Origin: Terebella lapidaria
Taxonomy: Eukaryota; Annelida; Polychaeta; Terebellida; Terebellidae
Assembly (NCBI GenBank): GCA_949152475.1
Contig: OX424568.1
Coordinates: 24,837,667-24,901,666 of the forward strand
Length of the DNA: 64,000 nucleotides
Direction: 5' to 3'
The notes beneath the pieces were generated by a model. That model saw only the letters and a program-made list of their open reading frames with translations. It ran no database searches and had not been told where the DNA came from. Position numbers and translations under genes: made by a program. Each line of letters starts with the position of its first letter. The stretch's first letter is position 1. Of the stretch, positions 38,601 to 49,700 are shown piece after piece.

Positions 38601-39253
38601 TCCGCCGTACACCATACGATCCGGAATTGGCCAAAAAAAAAATACAAAAATAGCTGGAAAAATAAATATCAAATAGAACCGTGTTATAGCCATTTATGTG
38701 ATTTTCACTTTTTCCGTTGCCATGGCAACCGTTTTTATCTGATTCCAACAAAATTTGAGGAGGACCGAGCCACTGCTATACCGCTTCATATCTATAAGTT
38801 TGGAGTCGATCAGACCATTTGTTTTCGAGTTATGCGCGCGGACAGACAGACAGACAAACAGACCCAAATGCAATACCCTCTCCCCCTATCGGGGCGAGGG
38901 TAAATATTATGAAAACATGTCGGGATGAACTCACGATTGTCAATCCGCTCGTAGTACACCGAAGAACTCTCAACCACCAAATCCAGGGAAGGTCTCGTCA
39001 CGGCATCTAGAAGTTCACAGTTCCCGAAATGGTCCATCACCTGTCTCAAGTTGAATCCCTGACAATTCCCACTGTTGGCGCATAACCCCGCACACTCGCT
39101 CGCAGAGACGCTTGGGTGGGTGTAGAAGGCAGTCTGTGTTGAAACAATGTCCAAGCCATGGACTCGAACAAACAGTCCTTGACTGTCGAGTGCATAGCCC
39201 AGAGTCAGACTTAGAGATATGCATATTAACTGTAAGCATATACGTAGTACCAT
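35675..39253 (-). CDS. Secreted PAN/apple + C-type lectin protein, copy 2 (three exons)
   Basis: Exons 39253-38935, 36275-36126 and 35907-35675 (319, 150 and 233 bp) have the same lengths, phases and GT-AG boundaries as copy 1, giving 233 residues. A signal peptide (MVLRICLQLICISLSLTLG) is followed by a PAN-like domain ending SSSVYYERIDN. The C-type lectin part has LCPKLHPGTHLADI, WYITQPQ, PSDDCIQV and WNDGDC. Intron 1 is expanded to 2.66 kb by two transposons (36466-37319 and 37543-38904); in copy 1 it is about 0.43 kb. The frame is intact, so the gene is likely functional. It is divergent from the SLC5 gene, whose ATG is about 1.45 kb away. Differences from copy 1 are mostly conservative. 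Confidence 0.85.
36466..37319. mobile_element. Minisatellite foldback element in lectin intron 1 (854 bp, 4-bp TSD)
   Basis: The terminal inverted repeat CTACGGTGGCTTCTAT-TGCC starts both ends and continues imperfectly to TTTTGCTCC. It is flanked by CTTT on both sides (36462-36465 and 37320-37323). The lectin copy 1 intron is uninterrupted at the equivalent place (about 11154). The interior is two minisatellite arrays of ~20-bp units: ACATTTCAGACGCGTC-type at about 36541-36880 and TTTTAGACGCATCGAAAA-type at about 36945-37240, separated by a unique ~60-bp centre. No coding capacity. Superfamily not assigned. Confidence 0.85.
37543..38904 (-). mobile_element. CCCTCGCCC-family element in lectin intron 1 (8-bp TSD)
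   Basis: Left end ACGAGACAATCAGAGATTG, right end CGGGGCGAGGGTAA. The flanks are TATTATGA at 37535-37542 and 38905-38912, an 8-bp target duplication. The empty site is visible in copy 1 near 11380 (AATCTATTATGAAATATATG). Internal ~300-bp modules repeat. There is no coding frame of interest and the ends are not inverted repeats. Confidence 0.8.
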
Positions 39254-40702
39254 GACCAGTTATGTTCTGAACCAAAGGGTTCAAGTGTAAATTTCAGATT
39301 GTATTTATTGAGACACTGTCGCCTGAATGAACAGTAACACCAATCTTGACCACCTTTAACACAACGGATGTTTCGTACAGGGTGTGCAAAAATAGTGATA
39401 TTGATTGTTGAACATTTATTTTGTTTCCGTGGTTCAAGAATAGCTGCGCTTGGGTTGCGCCAAAGAAGCTAAACTGTCAAAAGTTGACCTTTCGCCGTGA
39501 CTCCTTGTTTCACCACTCCTTCACTCGCAATTCAAGATTCAATTCCTAGAATTTTTTAACTGTAGTCGGGACGAGTCGCTCATTCATTGTCGCTGTGTTT
39601 TATGCTCTTTGGTTTGCTTCGTTGCTGTTTTTTACGCGTTCTCTCCATCTACTGCACCAGTCATTCACGAAATTTGCATCTTGCAATAATTCTGCGACAC
39701 CCTGTAGATCCGAGTGTTTCTCTACCCTTGATTGTACCAGAGTAGTCAATCGATCCGGAATTAATGCTCAAAAGGCGCATTGTCGCGCATATTGTCTTCA
39801 CAGATATAACCAAACTTTCGTTTTGTTGACAATAGTGATCCAACTGGGTGCCTGCCTAAAATGTCCCTGATTTGTTGGCGATGTGGCTACCAAAAGGGAA
39901 ATAACACTCACTGCAAATATTTATACAACGTTGGCACTTTGTGGCCGAGAATGGGCTGAAAGAAAGGAAACACTGGTCACGCGTATGTTTTGATCGAACT
40001 TCCAAAACAAAAAGTGCTGTGTGTTCGTAAAGTGTGGCAAGAGGCGATACAGGATGCCATCATCTGTGTTTCTCACAAATGGTCTGTGACCTTCACAATA
40101 CAATCGATTTTGACACAAATGCAACTCGTATATGATTGTGTGAGGGCGTGGCGTCGTTGGAAGTTCTGTAGAAGCACAAAACATATTATTGTATGACCAG
40201 AAATTCTTCATGGAAGAATATATAATATTTTGTGATGTAGATATGATCAGTCAAAGATGCACAGTAATGTTGTACGTATCTAAATTGTCACAATAAAATC
40301 TCCACTTGGACCATGGTCATGTTTACGTTCCAGGATGGACCCCATGAACATAACAGTCTGCTGTTTCTAATTGCGTCTCTTTCCTAGTCCCATTCTGCAT
40401 ATTTATGTTGATGAACCCCCGTGAATGAATTTCATGATCAACTTTTGAATGGAAATTCAACCTTCGCCTAGCAATGAACTACGATCTCAAACTACTAGAC
40501 ATGATTGAGATGCAAATTAACAGTTTCACGCATGATCATGTAGTGGTCCGTGAACGTAGCGAACTTGACACGCTAGGGTAATGTTCAAAACACCATCATT
40601 CAAAATCGCCATGTCATCAGTAATTTTTTGAGGGTACTAATTGCATTTCGGCTCAAAGCAATATCGGGCTGTGCGTTGCAAAGTTTAAAAGGTTTAAGAA
40701 AC
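39254..40702. promoter_or_regulatory. Divergent intergenic region between lectin copy 2 and SLC5
   Basis: These 1.45 kb separate two genes transcribed away from each other, so both promoters should lie here. 39440-40250 is homologous to 15520-16345 in module B. The LINE is absent: TATAATATTTTGTGATGTAG continues directly, which marks its empty site. No clear TATA box was assigned. Confidence 0.5.
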
Positions 40703-43700
40703 ATGGATCACTGGCTAGATTACCTGATATTTGTGGCATTTCTTGCATCATCCCTTGGAATCGGACTGTATCATGCATTTACTGGAGGAAAACAGAAAAC
40801 TAACGAGGAATTCATCATGGGAAACAGGAAACTTCGGGTAAATATTGATATGACCAAATGTTGCAAGTGATGACAAAAATTGGAAATGGAGCTTGAAGAT
40901 CTTCATAGGAAGTGTTCTAGATCTCTGCTCAATTTTGTGCGTACATTTAATTGAGTATTGAGAAGACGTGATCAAAAGTGAATAAAAATGGTAGCAATAC
41001 CAAACGTAATCCGAGTGAACAATATCCGAGTCCGTTATCCAATCCAATGGCAAGCAAAATCGATTGAAATTTGATTGAGCTTCGTTGCCCCCCCCCCCCC
41101 CCCCACATGACAACAAGGAGGTGAAATAATGAGTTCCTGAAAGAATTGTTATTTCCTGCGTCACGGTTGGCACCCGTATTAATTCCGAAATAAAATAGAC
41201 AAGCAACATGAGCAAGTCACCCTTACATGATGTATTTCAACCAGATCATGATGACGTTCATGCAATTTCTCAAACACAGCTATTAGTGTTGGCAACACAT
41301 CCTTGTCGCTGTATTTTAGAGACTAGCGGACAGATGGGAACAAACTCATCATATCTGCAACTAGCTCTGGAATAGCGTATACAGTGTGAGACAAACAAGC
41401 CAGATATGCTGCAACATAGGATTGTTGCTGTTCGGAAAAGGGAAGTTCAATATGATTAATTGAAATCAAAATAAAATTATTGTTAAATACTCTAGTTGAC
41501 AGGTTAGAATCTTCATCAATCTCCAGTCTTACATCTAAACAGTTGAAATATTAGAAGAGCCTTTATCGGCAAGTTCCTTAGGACAGATGTCAGCTAATAT
41601 ATGCAAATAATCACCAAACTTATTAAGTTTTACTAGATTTTACTCGTTGCTGATTTTGAATACACAAGTGAATAAAAACAGATCATGCTTTTGTGATGAT
41701 GGGGAAATGATTTCACGGAACCAATGCAATAATGTGCACTTAACATCGATTGAAGCTTTATAAAACTCAGGATAGGCCCGCTAACTGCCACAAAACATAA
41801 AAAGGCTCTAGCTCCAGTGGCCCTTGAGCGGTTCCCAGACCCCTGGTCGAAACATGTTTGCTTCACTTAAAAATTATATGACTGTAAACTTTTCACAGCA
41901 TTGGCGTCAATTAATATTGAGTGGAATTTATACGCAAGTTTACACGAAACACAAAAATCTGGCATCAAAACTATTCGAGCGGGATCGCTTGGCTCCAATT
42001 TTTTTAAACAATCATTTCGACAACAGAGACAGCAATGGATATCTTAGGTCGAATTGATACCCAGGCGAAGCTAGGAAGCTACATCGGAACATAAAAAGGC
42101 CCTGCCTTCTGGGGCTCTTGAGCAGGCCTCAGACCCCAGGTAGTGAAGGGCTAGTCTCTCTCCACCCCCCCCCCCTCTTCCAAAATCCTGGTGGCGCTTA
42201 TGTTGTTAAATGACGATCATCTGTCACTGTTGTTGTTAAACTCATTACAAAACTCATTCATGCAACATTACAGACGTTGCCGACGACAGTGTCGATCATC
42301 GTGTCGTATATGTCGGCACTGACGATAGTGGGCGGTCCTGCTGAGATGTACAGCTATGGTTTTGCTGCCTGGCCCGGCTACAACCTCTCGGCTATCATGG
42401 GCGTATCAATCGTGGCCTTCGTCATCATTCCTTGGATATATCCACTCAAACTTACCAGCGTCTACTCGGTATGTACAATGAATCTGAAGTATGTCAAACA
42501 TATGTTGATTGGCTTGTGTAATTGTTCCGAAAAGGAATAGTCGAACTATTCTTTAAAAGTGTGTTAAATCATTATTATAATCGAATTGCACGTTTGGGGA
42601 TCAATAAAGAGAATATGAACACAAGATCCAAACAATAAAATAATTCATCAATATTTTATCAAGCGATGTTTAAAACTTGCGAGAACTTTCTCTGCGGAAG
42701 TACATATCGGGTTTTCATAGTTTTTCTCACATGTGATTTGGCCTTAAGTTTTTCATTGTATATAACAAGTAATGCGCATCATATGTGTAGTCATTGTAAC
42801 CCATTATGCTTGAAGCGATATGTTTTGATTTTTTTTCAGTATTTCTATTACCGATACGGCAATCGCGCACTGCAGACTTACGGCACAATATTGGGCATAC
42901 TTTCATCGGTGGGTACTTTTATTATTTGGTCATGTCGACCCATCACATTTTTTGCATTCGACAGTTCATAAGTTCTATAAAATGTTAAAATAAAATAAGT
43001 TCTAAGAATGTTAATGTTTAATTAAGTCACTTTGGAATAAGGTACTAGACAGTCTGTATGTGTTTGAATGTATATATGCCGCTTTCCGAGCAAAAAAAAA
43101 AGATTATGCCGAGGACAATAGAATAATTTAAAACGAATAAAATGCTTGCTTTTTATACACTGGTTTACAGATAATGTACAGTGGCGTAGCTATTTATGCC
43201 CCATCCCTGAGCATGGAGACTGGTACGGAACAGCAATGTGATATCAAAATAACTAGCACATGTATAAATTTAGTGTAGTGACTGTCGAGCGAACCCTATA
43301 AAGTTATTATTATACACTAATTTCACAGATTAGAAACTACCTACATACGCTGCACATAAATATTGCATCCGTTGCAGTATGAGAAATAACAGTGCTTTTG
43401 ACCTGAAATAAGTGTTTCGCTGTTGGTGTTGATGGAACAATATCTGATATTGTTGCTGAGAAAAATATCTTCATTGTTTAGTAAAAATCTGCATTGTTTA
43501 GTAACTATGTTTCGTTTTCATCTTTTGTTTCGTTTCCGTCACTTTGCGAAAGTGACTAAGGGGTGATATTTTTTATGTCTAGTGCGTGTGCAATATGAAA
43601 AAAAACCCAATAAGATTTTATATGAGTAACGTATACAAAATGATAAAACCTCAATGGTTCACGAAATCTATGTTTTTTTTCAGAAAGCGATGAATATTTT

Positions 43701-46700
43701 AATATTTTGTACAGCTACAGGATTCCCGGCACAGGCTTCAATTCCGCTTATTGCTGTTGTTTGTATCATCTACACAGCTCTGGTAAGTGACAGTTACTCT
43801 ACGTGTCAAAAGTACCTCACAACAATATTACACACCCTTCAAAATTTAGTGTTTAAATGTATATGAATGAGAGTTCCGTGAGTTTCAGCTCAAATCATAT
43901 TTTTCTTACGTTTAAGGGTGGAATAAAAGCCGTGATTTGGACTGACGTATTCCAATCTCTGGTCATGGTTGGGGGCATGATGACAATTCTGATTAAGGTG
44001 AGACATTTAGTGTGCTCATGCAATGTCATAGTGGCATACATGTAGGTTCCGTCATGGTTTAGTGCATTATTTTTTGTCAGTGTGAATGTATGAATCAACC
44101 TCATACCACCAACTTTTTAATATTATAATTGTCATGATTGGATCGCAATTCGATCGGATATGTGTTGATGTAGCATCAGAGAGGCAATTTTTATCTCACG
44201 CAAACAGGTTTTGTTAGAAGTTGGCAGCTTAAGCCAAGCATTTGACGTTTTGAAGGAAAACCGGCGCCTAGAATTCCCTCTGTAAGTATCCATGTTATTG
44301 CTGTCATAAGATCAGATAATTTTGTATTCAACGTTATATTACCCTAGTTACCCTCGCCCCCGTAGGGGGGGTGGGGGGGGGGCGAGGATATTGTATTTGG
44401 GTCTGTCTGTTTGTCTGTCTGTCCTTCCGCGCACATAACTCAAAAACAAATGGTCCGATCGATGTGAAATTTATAGGGATGAAGCAGTATGTCAGTAACT
44501 CGGTTTTACTGAGTAACTCAAATTTAGTCAAAATCGGATTGAAACGGTTGCCGTGGCAACAGAAAAAGTGAAAATCACATAATCAGCTCTAACTCCGGTT
44601 CTACTTGATATTAATTTTTCCAATTATTTTTGGATTTTTCTCTGGCCAATTCCCGATCGTATAGTTTACGGCCAATGGTCGTACGACGAAAATTCTCCAT
44701 TATCGCCCGATGTCGAAAACTTGGGGGTCATGATTTCAGTTATTTTTGGCCAGCGATGTTTCAGTGCAAATGTCATAACTCAAAGGCAAACGGTCCGATC
44801 GATCTGAAATTTATAAGGCTGGAGTGCTATGGTAGTGGCTCAGTCCCTTTCAAATTTTGCCAAAATCGGATGAAAACGGTTGACATGGCAACCGAAAAAA
44901 GAAAATCACATAATTGGCTATAACTCCGGTTCTAATCAAAATTGAATTTTCAACCTATTTTTCTATTTTTCGTTGGCCAATTCTCAATCGTATGGCGTAC
45001 AACCGTTGGTTTAAGACCAAAACTCTCAATTATCGTCCAAGGTTGAAAATTTGGGGATCACGATTTTATGACTTGTGAATGTTCTGAGATTCGAGACCAT
45101 ATTGTGAAGCCAGTTATCAATCTGTTCAAACCGTTTTCGTTCATGTGATGTGCCTTGATACTAGAAACATTACGGTGAAATTTTACAGCTCAATATGAAA
45201 CTACGAGGTCAAGGTCACAGAAGAGGTCAAAATCGAGAAGTTGCAATAACTCCGTTTATATTCATGATTAATTTACCCTAATAATTTTGTTTTTTTCTGG
45301 GGTCAATTCTCCATCATTTGCTATATGAACAATGGTCGTAAGATCAAAATTCCCCATTATCGCCCAAGGTCGAGAATGTAAGGGTCATCAGCTGAAATTA
45401 CCGATTCATAATATTACAACTAGTAATAATTCAGAAACCACTGAAGAATTCAATAGAATATTTTACGCAGTATAAATCTGGGTGACCCTGCAAAGTTTGT
45501 GTCTATAATTCATGCCGTGGTCGAGAATGTGGTCAAAATAGAGAAATCGCAGGAACTCTACTTCTAATAATGATTAATTCTGCCATGATTTTTGTATTTT
45601 TCTATGGCTAATTACCGACCATTTGATATATGATAAATTGTCGTATGACCAAAATCCCCGATTATCGCCCACGTTGAAAATACAAAGGTTATCAGCTTTA
45701 ATTTTAGTGACTGGATCTAAAGGGCGAGGGTCTGCAATCTCTGATTGTCTCGTCACCTTTGTTACACAGTCGTTGGTATGATCACAAAGCAATCGCAATC
45801 CAAAGCGATGGTTATTGAGTTTGAGCAGGGCATAGTACCATAAAGACAAAAATATAAATTTCGGAAAAAAACCTTTGTAGTGGCAAGTAATCGAGATTTT
45901 TGAAATTCTGAAGTTCCCTATTATGAATCAAGAGCAGTAACGTATTAGGTACTTATGTACTTGTCATATATCTGTTCCATGGGGTTTGTTTCGGATTTCT
46001 AAATTATTTTCATAGGATGTTGGGCAGTTGTATACTGATTTCATCAGGTGTACAGTAGAAACTACTACGTTTAACACACTGTCTACCCCGGATGACACCA
46101 GTGTGTCTTTGGATAAACTATTCGGTCGGGTTTTGTTGTATAGCAAAATGTTGTATTTTACGTTTGTTATTGGCATTATCAAAATATGACCATATTGGTG
46201 GTAATAGATTGATACTTACCAGGCCTGGGGTCAATTACTTTGAAATGTAATCTATTATATTACTATTACTTCAGAATTTGACCTATTACTATTACAATTG
46301 CTTTATTTTTTAAAAAATATTCTATTATATTACTATTACTTTTGCATCAATTACTTTTACTATTACTTTTCAAATTCAAAGTTCACAACAAATATTGTTT
46401 AACACAAGTCAGCAACAATTAATGTATTCAAAAAACAAAGTTGCCATCGCGTTCATTGGAGAACGACTTCACGAATAAATCACTATCGTGATTAACAGAC
46501 TCATGAGTGTATCATTCTATAGCACACATTCGCACATCGTGTCGGCTGGACTTTGCGTGTTTGGTTTCAAATATAATTATTATTCAGGCAAACTCCACCC
46601 CGGACCTGTATTATCGAGAGTTGATGTAACATTTTGCAACACCTGTACTTATGATCACAGTGCTCTTTGAGTCTGAACCTCTGAAGTTGCGAACAAGATC

Positions 46701-49700
46701 ATCAAACAAATTAATGTGGTGATTTCTTGATTTGACTATATATGATAAACTAAGTGGCTGCCTATTGATGCCTCGATTGCCATCAAACTGATTACGCAAT
46801 CACTCTCCCCAACAGTTAATCAAGGCAGGGGGGTGGGGGGGGAGCAGGGGGAGGTGAAATGCCTCATTCACAATGAAATAGTTGGTGTTTGTCTGACAAG
46901 CTACAAGAACAATGTGAATGCCGTAATAAAAAGAGCCCCAAATAATCCTGCCGAGGGTATGGAGTAAATAATCTGAAGTAATAGCAATTGTAATATATAT
47001 TACATATTACAATTGAGATATATTACTATTACATAAAAAAAAGAAGCTATTTGGAAAAGCTATTACTATTATATTACTATTACTTGGAAAAATGTAATCG
47101 TTACTATTACTATTACAATTACATATTACTATTACCCCAGGCCTGATACTTACATCCTTATTATGAATCAAGAGCAAGATGCAGCCTTACACCGAAAACG
47201 TACAATATATTCTCTGACCTGCTGCTATGTATTTCAATGATGCTCACTTCACTTTGGTAAACCTGAACAGCTTTCCTGATCCAACCATACGTCACACCCT
47301 GTGGGCTTTCTTGCTTGGAGGGGGCCTTGGCAACAGTGTCATCTCAGGCCTATCACAGCCCAGCGTGCAGAGATATGGTGCCCTTCCGTCTCTCAGACAA
47401 GCTAAAAAGTAGGAATAAAAAACAAACAAATGGTATTGGACCAACATAGGAATATTCAAGTTGATACACAATTTTGTATGTATTGGGATACTGTACTAAA
47501 TGATGCGCACTAAAACATATTCATGCAATGCAGCCCTTAGATCTAGGTGCTGCTGCTGAAAAAAAAACATGAACAGATAAATTTACCATATAGTACAATC
47601 CGAATACGTTCTGAACTTACAGAATGCTTCTTCTGTGGTGGATCGGAACATGTTTAATGGGCTCCCTGTCTTTTCTCACGGGTCTTCTATTGTTTGTCTA
47701 CTATGAAAAGAAACAATGTGACCCGATTGCAAGTCACACGATATCATCCTCAAACGAAGTATAATATTCTATTCAAAATTAACTGTTATTGAACTGAATT
47801 GGTATTTATTAAAACCATCGGAAACATTCTTTGCAATAGGGTAATTTCAGTGGATCCCGCGGGGTTTTTCCTCAATTTCAGGTTGTCCCTTTGTTCGTCT
47901 CGACAGTTTTCAAGGGGTACATTGGATTCCCAGGACTATTTCTTGCCACCATGTATAGTGCGACACTCAGGTATTCAACCACTGGCAAGGATTGGTGAAC
48001 TTATAAAAAATGTTCTTACAGTTGAAGAACCTGACGAATCCGATGCCCATTGAAAAAAAGTCGCTACAATTCAATCGCTACAATTCAACGATTGACGGTA
48101 TACTAGTAGGTTTTGCTTTCAGCACTGTATCATCCACACTCTCCGGTGCTGCAGCAAACGGATGGACGGATATCTTGGAACCATTCTTCCCGAACCTATC
48201 AGAAAAAAGCGCTACCTTAGTTAGTAAACTTCTGGGTGAGTATAGATTCAGGTGAATATAGAAGACTCGCGAAGTATTGGTTTGGAATTGCAATGTTTGT
48301 TTGAGAATTAGGAGTCAGTAATTTCAACCAAGCAGTGATGTGTTACGAGGAAATAATAGTTACCTAATATAAGTTCGAGGTTAACCTCTTGAATCTGTCA
48401 TGATTAGAGTAAATTCATTCATTCACTGTCTGAAGGTTTCCGGAAATATGAGTATCTCTGTCCTACTATTGGAATGTCAATACTACTGGCCATTTTTTAC
48501 CTCTATTTTCCTCTCAAATTTAGTGATGGTAACTGGAATTATGGCGATGGCGTTTGCGTTTAGTGTTTCATCATTCAAAGGACCCCTGATGTTTGTAAGG
48601 ATGTTATAGTCTTTAAGCGTATAGTATGTTTCTAAAAGTTACAACGTTGCCATTTTCCATTCATTCATCAAGTGTAAGTGAATAACTGTGACTGTCACAA
48701 AACTTTTCGCAAGTTTTAATAATTACTACCATTCATATTTCAGATTTGCATCTCCTTTTTCTCTGCAATTAATGGTCCCATTCTCGGGATGTTCATACTG
48801 GGCGGGATACGATCTTTCCGTAGCGTCTCCTGGAAGGTCAGGTCTTACCATTAATTTTAATATTACTACATCCCATGACCTCAATATTAATTAGTGGAAC
48901 ATTGCTTTTTGACTTCTCGACAGACATCTTTTGCCCTGCTTTCAGAGCGTTTTTTGTGGGGGATTAGTAGGGTTCGTGGCAACTCTTTGGGTCACGTTTG
49001 GATCAAGGACGGTGGAGGGCGGAGCTTCAACTCTACCCCCAGCCTCGACTGCTGCCTGTCAGCTGAATGCTACTGAAGAATGGTCGGGGACTTCATTCTG
49101 GTTTAACAGAACGAACGGTTGGCCGGATAACGCAACCTGGATGAACGTATCAGACTCGGGCACTAACACCTGGCCACTTACAGACAACCAACCATTGTAT
49201 GTGTGACCAACTATTCCAGGCCATTGAATGAGTTGATTCCACAAGTTCTATACTACGGAGCCTCTGAGAGGACATGGAAGAAATATTTTTAGCACATTGT
49301 TATTGCGTTCCCTCTCAATAATATTGCATTCCCTCGCGATATTATCGCGTTCCCTCGTGATCTTATGGCATTCCCTCACAATCCGGATCGCGTTCCCTCG
49401 CGATCTTATTGTGTTCCCTCGCAATCCAGATCGCGTTCCCTCGCGATATTATCACATTCCCTCGCGATCTTATTGCGTTCCCTTGCATTCCGGATCGCGT
49501 TCCCTCGCGATCTTGTAGAATAACCTTCTCAGAAGTCAATGGCGTCAGCACAATGCGAGGGAACGCGATCCAGAATGCGAGGGAACGCAATAAGATCGTG
49601 GGGGAACACGATAATATCGCGAGGGAATGCGATAATATCGCAAGGGAACCAATCTGGATTGCGAGGGAACGCGATCCAGATTGCGAGGGAATGCAATAAG

